Made by a program: the position numbers and the translations under genes
Assembly: GCA_963676165.1 (NCBI GenBank)
Contig: OY781043.1
Location: 1,736,001 to 1,800,000 of the forward strand
Direction of reading: 5' to 3'
Origin: JAQIBY01 sp963676165
Lineage (GTDB): Bacteria; Bacteroidota; Bacteroidia; Bacteroidales; ML635J-15
DNA length: 64,000 bases
Notes under the pieces: model-generated
What the model was told of the DNA's origin: nothing
Databases searched by the model: none
The model's input: only the letters and a program-made list of their open reading frames with translations
Shown: positions 24,618 through 34,036 of the stretch, piece after piece
How positions within the stretch are numbered: the first letter of the stretch is position 1
Layout: each line of letters opens with the position of its first letter

Positions 24618-24639
24618 ATTGTTGTTATAACATACATAT

Positions 24640-24671
24640 AAAAGCATCTGTCTAAAAAACAGGTGCTTTTA
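24640..24671 (+). terminator. intrinsic terminator of iorAB
   Basis: The stem AAAAGCATCTGT / ACAGGTGCTTTT with a loop of about 7 nt ends in T-rich DNA, 22 bp after iorB and 20 bp before the transporter start. Confidence 0.7.
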
Positions 24672-24690
24672 TTGTCTAAACCCATTAAGA

Positions 24691-26127
24691 ATGAGTGTCT
24701 TTTCAAAATTTCCTAGAAAATTCTGGACAGCAAACACATTAGAATTGTTTGAACGATTGGCGTGGTACAGTATGTTTATGCTGCTTGCTTTGTATTTAAC
24801 CGGATCGAGAGATACCGGAGCGCTTGGCTTTTCTCAAGCTCAAAAAGGGAGCATTATGGGAATTGTTGTAGGGACATTGTATTTGCTGCCAGTTGTTACA
24901 GGTGCGATTGCTGACCGTTATGGTTTTCGACGCATGTTACTAATTTCTTTCTCCTTTTTGGCTGTTGGATATACGCTAATGGGTTTGATGACAAGCTATG
25001 CAGGAGTATTTCTTGCTTTTTCAATTACGGCTTTGGGAGCTGCCCTATTTAAACCGATTATTTCTGCAACTGTGGCAAGAACAACCAACGATGAAACTTC
25101 ATCCATGGGATTTGGCATTTTTTATATGATGGTAAATATTGGAGCTTTTATTGGTCCATTTGTTGGAGCAAAGCTTCGAATTATATCATGGTCAAACCTG
25201 TTCTATTTTTCTGCAGGGCTTATGCTTCTCAATGCAATAATTACTTTGCTGTTTTTTAAAAAAGATGAAAATGATACTCGTAAAAAGGAACCATTGGGAA
25301 GCGAAATCAAACAAATGATTAAAAACATTGGTGTCGCTTTAAGTGATACAAGATTTGTTGTCTTTTTATTGATTGTAGTTGGGTTTTGGACAATGTACAA
25401 TCAATTGTTTTACACTTTGCCTGTTTATTTTCAAGATTGGATGGATACTAGTATTGTTTATGATGCAATATACAATATCTGGCCGTGGCTTGCTGAACGA
25501 TTAGGAACTCCTCAAGGTACAATTCCTCCAGAAATTATGACAAATTTGGATGCAATGTACATTATTCTTTTTCAATTGCTGGTGTCATGGGCATTGATGA
25601 AATGGCGCCCTGTTAACTCAATGATGACAGGTTTCTTAATCAGTTCAATTGGTTTAGGACTCACTTTTATGCAAAGTAATCCTTTATACTTGTTTATCAC
25701 CATATTGGTTTTTGGAATCGGAGAGATGGCAAGTAGCCCTAAGATTACTGAGTACATAGGAAAAATTGCACCTAAAGACAAAGTTGCGCTATATATGGGT
25801 TGTTCATTTTTACCTATGGCAGGGGGAAATTATCTTGCGGGTTGGCTGAGTGGAGGAATTTATGGCGGAATGTCTGATAAAGCCGTTCTTTTGGGTAGAG
25901 AATTGACAGCAAGGGGAATTAGTGTTGAACCATTGAGTGACAGCTTTACAAAAACAGATTTGTATGAAATGGGACAGCAGGTTTTAGGCATGGATATGAA
26001 AGAAATGACCAGCTATTTGTGGGATACATACGAACCTTCAAATATTTGGATGATTTTTACCGGAATTGGTATTGCCTGTTTTGTTATGCTGTTTTTATAT
26101 GACAAACTTTTACTAAAAAAATCTTAA
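24691..26127 (+). CDS. MFS transporter, proton-dependent oligopeptide (POT)-like
   Basis: 478 residues with about 12-14 hydrophobic helices. The N-terminus has the POT signature (NTLELFERLAWYSMFMLLALYL, the E-x-x-E-R pattern used in proton coupling), followed by the MFS loop GAIADRYGFRR. A long extracellular or cytoplasmic insert lies at about 245-285. Probable uptake of di- or tripeptides, which would match the dipeptidyl peptidase gene directly downstream; the substrate is inferred. The start ATG 24691 is the first in frame after the iorB terminator. Confidence 0.75.
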   Translation: MSVFSKFPRKFWTANTLELFERLAWYSMFMLLALYLTGSRDTGALGFSQAQKGSIMGIVVGTLYLLPVVTGAIADRYGFRRMLLISFSFLAVGYTLMGLMTSYAGVFLAFSITALGAALFKPIISATVARTTNDETSSMGFGIFYMMVNIGAFIGPFVGAKLRIISWSNLFYFSAGLMLLNAIITLLFFKKDENDTRKKEPLGSEIKQMIKNIGVALSDTRFVVFLLIVVGFWTMYNQLFYTLPVYFQDWMDTSIVYDAIYNIWPWLAERLGTPQGTIPPEIMTNLDAMYIILFQLLVSWALMKWRPVNSMMTGFLISSIGLGLTFMQSNPLYLFITILVFGIGEMASSPKITEYIGKIAPKDKVALYMGCSFLPMAGGNYLAGWLSGGIYGGMSDKAVLLGRELTARGISVEPLSDSFTKTDLYEMGQQVLGMDMKEMTSYLWDTYEPSNIWMIFTGIGIACFVMLFLYDKLLLKKS

Positions 26128-26142
26128 ATACAAGAGTTATAC

Positions 26143-26172
26143 TTTGAAACAGCAAGCATTTTATTAATTTTG
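26143..26172 (+). promoter_or_regulatory. Bacteroidota-type promoter of the DPP IV gene
   Basis: TTTG at 26143-26146 and TAATTTTG at 26165-26172, 18 bp apart, match the TTTG / TAnnTTTG consensus for the primary sigma factor of this phylum. The coding start is 26 bp downstream. Confidence 0.6.
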
Positions 26173-26197
26173 TTATGAAACTCAAAAAAATAAATAT

Positions 26198-28375
26198 ATG
26201 AAACGTATTGTCTCTATCATGCTGATTGCTTTTTTAGCATTTAGTTTTCAATCATTTGCAGCAGACACTGAAGAGATTTCTCTCGAGGACATTTGGAGTA
26301 CAGGGAAGTTTAGAATGAATTATGTAAATGGAATTCGTTCAATGAACGATGGTGTCCATTACACCAAACTAAACCTTCGTCGTAATTCCGTTGTCAAAGT
26401 TGATTATCAAACAGGTGAAAATGAAACAGTTTTGTTTAGTTTGTCAGACTATCCTAACGTTTTTGAAAACGATTGGATGATGGACTATTCATTCAACTCA
26501 GACGAGACAAAAGTTCTTGTATCAACCGATTACGAGCCGATTTATAGACACTCATTTAAAGCAAATTATTACATTATTGACATTGAAAGCAAAAGTGTCA
26601 CTCCTTTAAATGAGGAGTCAAAAGTTCAATTGGCTTCTTTTTCACCAGATAATCGCAGTGTAGCATACGTTTTCGAAAACAATATTTATGTGTATCGTCT
26701 TCGTGATGGACAAGTGACCCAAGCGACTACCGACGGTAAGAAAAACCAAATTATTAATGGAGCTCCTGACTGGGTTTATGAAGAAGAATTTGGTTTTTCA
26801 AAAGCCTATGAATGGTCACAAGATGGTCATTATATAGCCTATTTAAAAACCGATGAAGAAGGTGTGAAAGAATTCAATATGCCTATTTATGGAGCTTTGT
26901 ATCCTGATGAATACCGATACAAATATCCAAAAGCAGGAGAGAAAAACTCTGATGTTTCTGTTTACATCTACGATATGGGAACAAATTCCAGCAAAGAGAT
27001 TAAATTTGACACAAAAGGGGAACAATATTATCCCAGACTTCAGTGGACAGAACGCCCGGGGCTACTTTCTGTTGTCAGCTTAAATCGTTTGCAGAATGAG
27101 TTTACTCTATTCAAAGTGAATGCTGAAACTGCAAGCTCTCAGGTACTACTTCAATTAAACGCAGAAAATTACATGGAACTTTATGGTGATATTCGCTTTT
27201 TGCCTGGTGGTGAACTTGTTTTGCTCTCACACGAAGGTGATGGTTATAGACATTTTTACACTTATGATTATCAAGGCAATCTGAAAAATCAAGTGACTAG
27301 CGGAAATTGGGAAGTGACTGATTTCTATGGATACGATAAAGCAAACAATTGTATTTATTATCAATCTGCGGAGATTTCTCCTATGGATAGAGATGTATTT
27401 AAAATTAATTTGGATGGTTCAAAAAAATCACGTCTTAATACCAATAATGGAACCACATCTTTCCACTTTAGTAAAACGTTTGATTATTATATTGAAGAGC
27501 ATACAACTGCAAATCAACCATTATCTGTTAGTTTATATAAAGCCAATGGAGAGCTTGTAAGAGCACTTGAGGACAACTCTGGTCTGAAAGAAAACATGCA
27601 AAAGTACAATTGGGTAGAGAAAGAATTTTTCACTCTAAAAGCAGATGATGGAACCAAACTCAATGCATGGATGATTAAACCAGCGAACTTTAAGAAACGT
27701 AAAAAATACCCTGTACTTATGTACGTTTATGGAGGACCTGGTTCACAAACAGTATTGAATGATTGGGATCATAATATGGGTTGGTGGCAAATGCTAGCAC
27801 AACAAGGTTACATTATTGTTTCTGTTGATAATAGAGGAACAGGAGCAAGGGGAAGGGATTTCCGCCAAGTGACTTATGGTCAGTTAGGGAAATATGAAGC
27901 AAAAGATCAAATTGCTGCGGCAAAACAACTTGCTGAACTAAAATATGTTGACGAAGAACGTATTGGAATGTTTGGTTGGAGTTTTGGTGGTTACATGACC
28001 AGTCTTTGCCTTTCCTGGGGTGCAGATGTCTTTACCGCTGGTATTGCTGTCGCTCCAGTAACAAATTGGAGATATTACGATAGTATTTACACTGAGCGTT
28101 ACAACGGACTTCCTAAAGACAATGATAAAGGATATGATGAAAATTCACCAATTAACCATACAAAAACGATGGATGGTAATTTGCTGCTAGTTCATGGTAG
28201 TGCTGATGATAATGTGCATTATCAAAATAGTATGGATTATGTCAGTCAACTGGTTGTTTCAAACAAGCAATTTGAGATGATGATTTATCCAAATAAAGAT
28301 CATGGTATCTATGGTGGTAATACCAGACTACATCTTTACACAAAAATGACAAATTTCCTTAAAGAAAATTTATAA
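26198..28375 (+). CDS. dipeptidyl peptidase IV (S9B)
   Basis: 725 residues with signal peptide MKRIVSIMLIAFLAFSFQSFA. The N-terminal eight-bladed propeller carries the double-Glu motif DWVYEEEFGFSKA (near 192) that binds the substrate amino end. The C-terminal alpha/beta hydrolase has the triad Ser in GWSFGGYMT (near 593), Asp in HGSADDNVHY (near 668) and His in NKDHGIYGG (near 701). It removes X-Pro or X-Ala dipeptides from peptides in the periplasm; the peptide transporter upstream could import the products. A TAATTTTG promoter stands just before it. Confidence 0.92.
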   Translation: MKRIVSIMLIAFLAFSFQSFAADTEEISLEDIWSTGKFRMNYVNGIRSMNDGVHYTKLNLRRNSVVKVDYQTGENETVLFSLSDYPNVFENDWMMDYSFNSDETKVLVSTDYEPIYRHSFKANYYIIDIESKSVTPLNEESKVQLASFSPDNRSVAYVFENNIYVYRLRDGQVTQATTDGKKNQIINGAPDWVYEEEFGFSKAYEWSQDGHYIAYLKTDEEGVKEFNMPIYGALYPDEYRYKYPKAGEKNSDVSVYIYDMGTNSSKEIKFDTKGEQYYPRLQWTERPGLLSVVSLNRLQNEFTLFKVNAETASSQVLLQLNAENYMELYGDIRFLPGGELVLLSHEGDGYRHFYTYDYQGNLKNQVTSGNWEVTDFYGYDKANNCIYYQSAEISPMDRDVFKINLDGSKKSRLNTNNGTTSFHFSKTFDYYIEEHTTANQPLSVSLYKANGELVRALEDNSGLKENMQKYNWVEKEFFTLKADDGTKLNAWMIKPANFKKRKKYPVLMYVYGGPGSQTVLNDWDHNMGWWQMLAQQGYIIVSVDNRGTGARGRDFRQVTYGQLGKYEAKDQIAAAKQLAELKYVDEERIGMFGWSFGGYMTSLCLSWGADVFTAGIAVAPVTNWRYYDSIYTERYNGLPKDNDKGYDENSPINHTKTMDGNLLLVHGSADDNVHYQNSMDYVSQLVVSNKQFEMMIYPNKDHGIYGGNTRLHLYTKMTNFLKENL

Positions 28376-28395
28376 AACATAAATTCTGTCAATTG

Positions 28396-28425
28396 AAAGA
28401 GTTGCTCTTTAGCAGCTCTTTTTTT
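28396..28425 (+). terminator. intrinsic terminator of the DPP IV gene
   Basis: The stem AAAGAGTTGCT / AGCAGCTCTTT with loop CTTT is followed by seven T, 21 bp after the stop codon. Confidence 0.75.
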
Positions 28426-28551
28426 GTTTATACTTACATTTAAGTGTCGTTTAAGTGCATTTAAGATTTGAATAAGTGTTTTTTGTCTATATCTTAAAGC
28501 GCCACAACAACAATCCCGCAATTATATTGTTTTAAACAGAGATTTTAGGAT

Positions 28552-28791
28552 ATGAAGTTGAAACAAACAATTAAGAAACACAGAATTTCCATTATTGCAT
28601 TCGTATTGGGAGCAGTGGGAGGTTATTTGTATTGGTATTATGTCGGGTGTTTAACCGGCACTTGCCCATTGAAAAAATTATGGTATTACGATGCCTTATT
28701 GGGAGGACTAATTGGTCTGTTTATTGCAGACATTATCGTGTCAATCATTAAAAAACGAAATAAAGGAAAGGGAAAAAATGAAATCAATTAA
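28552..28791 (+). CDS. DUF6132-type small membrane protein
   Basis: 79 residues with two membrane helices. The conserved YWYYVGCLTGTCPLKKLW segment between them (about 22-40) holds two cysteines and is typical of the DUF6132 family in Bacteroidota. The second helix region is YDALLGGLIGLFIADIIV. It overlaps the thioredoxin gene by 14 bp, a common pairing suggesting a redox-linked role, which remains inference. Confidence 0.75.
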   Translation: MKLKQTIKKHRISIIAFVLGAVGGYLYWYYVGCLTGTCPLKKLWYYDALLGGLIGLFIADIIVSIIKKRNKGKGKNEIN

Positions 28792-29200
28792 ATTATTTCT
28801 TATTGTATTTGTCAGTTTAATGACCGGAAACGTACTTACCTCATGTGCTAGCGATGAAGGTGGCAATGGTGATGTTGTAGTCATTGAGAGCAGTGAGGCT
28901 TTTTATGAGCTTATTGATGGGAAAACTCCAGTTATCGTTGACTTTTATGCCGATTGGTGTCGCCCTTGTCGAATTCAAGGACCAATTGTTGAAGAGCTCG
29001 CAGCTGAAATGCCAGGGAAAGTTATTGTTGCGAAATTAGATGTTGACAAGTTTCCACGCATTGCATCAAAATACCAAGTGACAGGAATCCCTAGTATCAT
29101 ACTTTATGAGAAAGGTGAGCAAGTGTGGAAAAAGGTAGGATTGCAGCAAAAAGCAAATCTTAAAGCAGCCATAGAAGCACATCTTAAATCGAAATCATAA
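28778..29200 (+). CDS. thioredoxin-fold lipoprotein
   Basis: 140 residues from ATG 28778, preceded by AAAGGAAAGGG; this start begins a lipoprotein signal (MKSIKLFLIVFVSLMTGN, lipobox LTSC). The thioredoxin fold follows, with VIVDFYADWCRPCR giving the active site W-C-R-P-C (near residue 60) and the cis-proline in TGIPSIILYE. It likely works in the periplasm as a disulfide reductase or exchanger. Translationally overlapped with the DUF6132 gene. Confidence 0.88.
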   Translation: MKSIKLFLIVFVSLMTGNVLTSCASDEGGNGDVVVIESSEAFYELIDGKTPVIVDFYADWCRPCRIQGPIVEELAAEMPGKVIVAKLDVDKFPRIASKYQVTGIPSIILYEKGEQVWKKVGLQQKANLKAAIEAHLKSKS

Positions 29201-29264
29201 ATTCACCTTTGATATTCGCAATTTAAACAGTATTTTTACTTGATAAAGTAAGTATCTGTTCTTT

Positions 29265-30131
29265 ATGGCAAAAGAAAAAAATCAAAGTTTTGCATACCGT
29301 GCGGGATGGATAGCAGTTGCAGGAAATGTGCTGCTATTCGTGCTTAAACTGTGGGTGGGGATTATAAGTGGTTCAGTCGCGCTTATGGCAGATGCTTGGC
29401 ATACTTTATCCGATTCGGCATCCTCAATTATTCTCATTGTATTTTATAAGGCTGCTAGTAAGCCACCAGATATCGATCATCCATACGGTCATGGGAGATT
29501 TCGATTAGTTGCATCCATTATTATTGGGGTCATCCTTATTATGATTGGACTCAACTTTGGCATTGAATCAGTTCAAAAGCTTTTGTCTGGTGAAACCGCT
29601 GAATTTGGATTGTTTGCTATTATTGTAACCGCTTTTTCATTGGTGGTAAAAGAAGCTATGGCTAGATATTCACTTTATGCGGCAAAAAAGACAGATTCTC
29701 TGGCACTCAAAGCAGATGCTTGGCATCATAGGTCTGATGCAATCTCTTCTTTAGTGATACTGATCGGAATCATTTTCCAGTCACTTGCATGGTGGATAGA
29801 TGGTGTGCTCGGATTACTTGTTGCAGCGCTTATCCTATGGACAGCATATAAGATTATTATGGAGTCCATTGATGTGATTTTAGGTCGCAAAGCTGATGGA
29901 GATATCATCATGAAAGTGCGTGAAATTGCCAACGATGTGGCTGGCTTTGATGTGCTGTCTCATCATTTCCATATGCATTCATACGGTGACCATGAGGAGT
30001 TGAGTTTTCACATTGTAATGCCGCCAGAGACACCCTTGAAAGATGTCAATAAAGTGATGTGTGCTATTCGAAAAAAAGTAAGAGAGGATTTAGATGTTGA
30101 ACCAACCATTCAAGTTGATGCAGATAATTAA
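29265..30131 (+). CDS. cation diffusion facilitator family transporter
   Basis: 288 residues, about six membrane helices (10-205) and a cytoplasmic C-terminal domain. Metal-binding signatures: ALMADAWHTLSDSASS in helix 2 and ALKADAWHHRSDAISS in helix 5, each with Asp/His residues spaced as HxxxD or DxxxD. PPDIDHPYGHGRF is the conserved loop before helix 3. It exports zinc, iron or manganese in exchange for protons. It overlaps the next gene by 14 bp. Confidence 0.9.
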   Translation: MAKEKNQSFAYRAGWIAVAGNVLLFVLKLWVGIISGSVALMADAWHTLSDSASSIILIVFYKAASKPPDIDHPYGHGRFRLVASIIIGVILIMIGLNFGIESVQKLLSGETAEFGLFAIIVTAFSLVVKEAMARYSLYAAKKTDSLALKADAWHHRSDAISSLVILIGIIFQSLAWWIDGVLGLLVAALILWTAYKIIMESIDVILGRKADGDIIMKVREIANDVAGFDVLSHHFHMHSYGDHEELSFHIVMPPETPLKDVNKVMCAIRKKVREDLDVEPTIQVDADN

Positions 30132-31788
30132 AATTCAAATAGTTGTAATTCTCATTAGTTTGTCTTTAGCAAGTAGTCTCTTTGCTCAGAACCCTACATT
30201 TGAGATGCTGCAAACTTATCAGGAGTATCGTCAAAGGTTGGAAGATGATTTTATTGTCATTACGCCTGATGTTGAACTGTATGGCGCTAACATTCCAGCA
30301 ATTGACAGACGGATGGACAAAGGGGACAATCATTATCTTAAATGGTCAGATGCAAACAGCAATTTCAATAATTACATTAGCATGTTGGTGACAGAAATTG
30401 AGTTGCTTAAGCGAAATGACATGGAATATCAAAATAGCTTGAGTGCCTTATTTTACACTTTGCTGGCCATCGAACGAATTGATCTGTATTCCGAGTACAA
30501 TTTACGCATGACATCCGACAAGAAGATTTTTCACGAAGGAGATTCTATCAAAGCATACGTAAAATATCCTGCCGATATCAATGGTTTTCTTTTGCGTGAT
30601 GATGTGAGCCTTGGTTTCTGGATGAATTATTACTCCCATTTTAATATGGACTTTGGTGAAATGAATAAAGATATGTCTGGAACAAGTACGTATCGCAGTA
30701 TTTTCCCTGTAATGAAGGCTATGAGCCAAGACAATACCATTCGCATGCTTGAAGCTTTACGTTTGATGCATCATTTTATGGGAAAAGAGTCCATAGAAGG
30801 AATTCAAGTGAATTTCATTAACTCTCTGATTCCACATTATCTTATGTCGCAAAATATTCTCACCAAAGACAGTGTCGATTTTCAGGCATGGGCAGAGGAT
30901 ATTTCCTTAAGACTTATTCAAAACATGCATCAACCTCCAGAACAAGCAGAAATGTGTTTCAAACCCTGGAATTCCATTGGACGCATGGCAAAAAATCCAT
31001 TTCTCTCAATTATATCAACTCGCTGGTATATGACAAGCCCAATTCGAGAACGAATCATTCTTGAAGGTGCTGGTAATGATATGGGAATATTGGTTAATGC
31101 TTATGGTTTGGGAGAATTGGCAAATTATTATTCAGACAGCATTGATTATCACTACGAAGGCTCTGGTCATGGTTTTAAGAAATACATTTTCCATTCAGCA
31201 GTGTATAAGGAGTTGAAGCTTCCGCTAGGTGCAGCCATTCAATTACCAATCCATTGGGATGATGTGTTACCTCGTACTTTGTCAAATATTGCAAACACCA
31301 ATCATAAAAATAGTAAAATCTTTTTGGAATTGAGAGACAAGCGTCCTGATCATACTTATGAGTACATGATTATGACAAATTATTTGATGAATAAAGAACA
31401 GTTATGCGGCATCTATTATTCTGGCTGTGACATGTGGAAAGAGGATTCTACATTTATTGCTGACATTTTGCTCGAAGCACCTCCTGGAGGACCGTTTTCT
31501 GATACTACAAGAGAGAATTATTCCATCCATTGGTCAACATCATCACGTATTATTTGGCCAACTGACAAGCCAACTAAGCGAGCCGGGGATAATTATGAAT
31601 ATGCTGGCATCGATTACCTTTTACTGTACAATTTGTATGCATTAACCTATGCTGATAATGCTTTTTATTTGAGTTTAAATCCTGTGCGAAAGCGGGATAA
31701 AACATTCAATAAATACACAGGGGAAGGAATGCAGAATAATCAGAAGCTTTTTATTCATGCACCGGTAATTATTCAGAAAAAGAATTAA
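30118..31788 (+). CDS. large periplasmic protein of unknown function
   Basis: 556 residues from ATG 30118, which opens a signal peptide (MQIIKIQIVVILISLSLAS, cleavage near LFAQ) and overlaps the metal transporter by 14 bp. The mature part is mostly helical with many Trp, Tyr and His (YHYEGSGHGFKKYIFHSAV, SRIIWPTDKPTKRAG), in keeping with an alpha/alpha-toroid carbohydrate enzyme, but I find no known catalytic motif. The tight overlap with the CDF gene suggests shared expression, not necessarily a shared job. Confidence 0.6.
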   Translation: MQIIKIQIVVILISLSLASSLFAQNPTFEMLQTYQEYRQRLEDDFIVITPDVELYGANIPAIDRRMDKGDNHYLKWSDANSNFNNYISMLVTEIELLKRNDMEYQNSLSALFYTLLAIERIDLYSEYNLRMTSDKKIFHEGDSIKAYVKYPADINGFLLRDDVSLGFWMNYYSHFNMDFGEMNKDMSGTSTYRSIFPVMKAMSQDNTIRMLEALRLMHHFMGKESIEGIQVNFINSLIPHYLMSQNILTKDSVDFQAWAEDISLRLIQNMHQPPEQAEMCFKPWNSIGRMAKNPFLSIISTRWYMTSPIRERIILEGAGNDMGILVNAYGLGELANYYSDSIDYHYEGSGHGFKKYIFHSAVYKELKLPLGAAIQLPIHWDDVLPRTLSNIANTNHKNSKIFLELRDKRPDHTYEYMIMTNYLMNKEQLCGIYYSGCDMWKEDSTFIADILLEAPPGGPFSDTTRENYSIHWSTSSRIIWPTDKPTKRAGDNYEYAGIDYLLLYNLYALTYADNAFYLSLNPVRKRDKTFNKYTGEGMQNNQKLFIHAPVIIQKKN

Positions 31789-31880
31789 TCCTACAGCTAT
31801 TAATCTGGTTTCATTGTTGTTGAAATGAACATTTTTCCATCTTTTTCTGTTTAGGGTGTATAACTCTAAAAGAAAAAATC

Positions 31881-32894
31881 ATGGCCAATCTTAACACAAA
31901 TTATATGGGTGTAGATTTACAAACGCCCATCGTTATTGGAGCATCAAACATGGTGCTTAAAGAAGAAACTCTGAGACAATTACAAGAAAATGGAGCAGGA
32001 GCAGTTGTTTTTAAATCCCTGTTTGAAGAACAATTGCATTTAGAGGAATTGGAAATGGATGAGATCACAAAAGAAATGGATGATCGTCATGCTGAAATGA
32101 TAAATCCTTTCCCTGACATCGAACATGCTGGTCCCAAAGAATATCTGTATCAACTTAAAAAGGCTAGAGAGGTTTTAGATATTCCACTATTTGCAAGTTT
32201 AAATGCTGTCTATAAATCCTCATGGGTTGAATATGCAAAACAAATTGCCGATACTGGTGTTAACGGATTAGAATTAAATTTTTATTCTGTCCCTCAGAAT
32301 TTTGATAAAAGTGCTCAAGAAATTGAGGATGAGCAGATTGAAATTCTCAAATCGGTGATTGAGGCAGTTGATATACCTGTTTATGTGAAACTTAGTCCTT
32401 ATTATGCCAATGTTCTGAACGTAATTAAGCGTATGGACGAGGCTGGTTCTGCTGGGTTCATACTTTTCAATCGATTGTTTGAGCCAGAAATTGATGCAAA
32501 CACACAAGAGCATATTGTTCCTTTTGAATTGACAAATGGATCTGAAGATAGACTTAGTTTGCGGTATAGTGGTTTGCTATACGATCAAATTAAAGGCAGC
32601 ATTGTGAGTAGTGGAGGTATTCAGTCAGGTGAGGATGTTGCGAAGATGGTTTTAGCAGGATCTGACGCTGTACAAGTGGTTTCAGTGATTTATAAGAATC
32701 AAGCAACTCACGTAGCGAAAATGCTAAAAGAGTTAGATGACTGGATGGAAGAAAACAATTATGAAACATTGAATGATTTCAAAGGCAAACTGTCCAATAA
32801 AAATGTGAAAGATAAACGTATTTACAAACGTGCACAATACGTTGATTTATTAATGAGAGCGGAATCTGTTTTTCAAAGATATCCAATGCCGTAA
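31881..32894 (+). CDS. dihydroorotate dehydrogenase-like protein
   Basis: 337 residues. FMN TIM-barrel of the dihydroorotate dehydrogenase type: TPIVIGASNMVLKEETLRQL, GAGAVVFKSLFEEQ, NGLELNFYSVPQ, VYVKLSPYYANV and the phosphate loop VSSGGIQSGEDVAKMVLAGSD-like residues (SSGGIQSG, AGSDAVQVVS). It is close to the PyrD-like group that in anaerobes accompanies other oxidoreductases and may not act on dihydroorotate. It stands alone here, so its substrate is not given by context. Confidence 0.82.
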   Translation: MANLNTNYMGVDLQTPIVIGASNMVLKEETLRQLQENGAGAVVFKSLFEEQLHLEELEMDEITKEMDDRHAEMINPFPDIEHAGPKEYLYQLKKAREVLDIPLFASLNAVYKSSWVEYAKQIADTGVNGLELNFYSVPQNFDKSAQEIEDEQIEILKSVIEAVDIPVYVKLSPYYANVLNVIKRMDEAGSAGFILFNRLFEPEIDANTQEHIVPFELTNGSEDRLSLRYSGLLYDQIKGSIVSSGGIQSGEDVAKMVLAGSDAVQVVSVIYKNQATHVAKMLKELDDWMEENNYETLNDFKGKLSNKNVKDKRIYKRAQYVDLLMRAESVFQRYPMP

Positions 32895-32918
32895 GACAAA
32901 TGTAATTCGTTGATTACT

Positions 32919-32947
32919 AAAGGTTGTTCAAAGTGGACAGCCTTTTT
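32919..32947 (+). terminator. terminator between convergent genes
   Basis: The stem AAAGGTTGT / ACAGCCTTT (one G-T pair), loop of about 9 nt, then a T-run, sits between the stop of the dehydrogenase-like gene and the 3' end of the glycosyltransferase gene. Confidence 0.65.
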
Positions 32948-33934
32948 TTATTCAGTGAAAGGCAGATATTTAACCGTTTGCTGTTTAATTAGTTGTGGCA
33001 TGTTTTTATTCAATGTTTCACCATTCAAAACCCGCTCAAAATACTGCAAATACTTATCGCACATTTTGCTGGCATTAAACACATCTCTGGCATATTCATG
33101 ACATAGAGTTCGGTTGTAATTGTCTGCCTGCGATGCTGCCTTAGCTAAATCAGAAAGCGAATGGGAGAGGTGCCCGAATTCTTTCGTTACAATTTCTGGC
33201 AAAGCACCATAATCTGTTCCAAAAACCGGACAGCCATAAAATAAACTCTCGATTATAGCTAAACCCATGGGTTCGTTCCAAAGCACTGGGAATATTAAGG
33301 CTTCCGACTTTTGCATAACTTGAGCTTTCACATCATTTCCCACCATCCCATGAAAATGAATTTTAGGATGCAATGTGAAACGCATTCCCATTTTAAAATT
33401 AAAACGATAACCACCCAAAACCTCAAGATTTGTTTTGTTGGAATGTGCAATTTTCATTGCAGCCTTTAAGTTTTTCACTTTCCAGGCAGCATTTCCAAGG
33501 AAGTGAAAGCCTTTTCTGTCTTTGCTTAAATCCGGTTTTGGATAAACATCCCAATTCATTCCATTGTATATAAAAGCATCTGAACCAAATCGTTCTGCAT
33601 GATTTTTCGACACAAAATGTGAATTGACAGGAAACTGAACCTCCGGATTGTTTGTGTTTCCATGGATGGATACAACATGAGGTTTGTTGATAGGCGTTTT
33701 TGGAGGAAAATGTATGTTTACTATGTCTGTATAATCGGGAATTTGAGTGTTAATGTCTGACTCTCTATCGATGGGTAAAACCTCCGCAAAGTCACATTCC
33801 GACGCTTTATCCACAAGGTAAGTAACCTGATGACCTCGTTTAACCAACTCTTCTCCCAGATACCAGATGTCTCTGCCTGTACCTCCGTAAGTTTTGACAG
33901 GTATAATTCCTTCGTAAACAATGGTTATATGCAT
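32948..33934 (-). CDS. GT4-family glycosyltransferase
   Basis: 328 residues from ATG 33934 (MHITIVYEGIIPVKTYGGTG); nine more residues are possible from 33961 but lack family similarity. The N-terminal Rossmann half shows the GT4 glycine-rich loop GGTGRDIWYLGEELVKRGHQV. The C-terminal half has FPVLWNEPMGLAIIESLFYG, the E-x7-E nucleotide-sugar motif, and GTDYGALPEIV. It is rather short for GT4 (usually 350-400). Likely acts in surface glycan synthesis; no glycan gene cluster is adjacent. Confidence 0.82.
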   Translation of the reverse strand: MHITIVYEGIIPVKTYGGTGRDIWYLGEELVKRGHQVTYLVDKASECDFAEVLPIDRESDINTQIPDYTDIVNIHFPPKTPINKPHVVSIHGNTNNPEVQFPVNSHFVSKNHAERFGSDAFIYNGMNWDVYPKPDLSKDRKGFHFLGNAAWKVKNLKAAMKIAHSNKTNLEVLGGYRFNFKMGMRFTLHPKIHFHGMVGNDVKAQVMQKSEALIFPVLWNEPMGLAIIESLFYGCPVFGTDYGALPEIVTKEFGHLSHSLSDLAKAASQADNYNRTLCHEYARDVFNASKMCDKYLQYFERVLNGETLNKNMPQLIKQQTVKYLPFTE

Positions 33935-34036
33935 ACTTTGCTTTTTTGCGAAGTTAGACAATTTTAGTTTGTTAAGTGAAATTATTTCTCATTTAACAAA
34001 ATGTTATTTCAAAATAATTAAAAAATTTGTTAAGAA

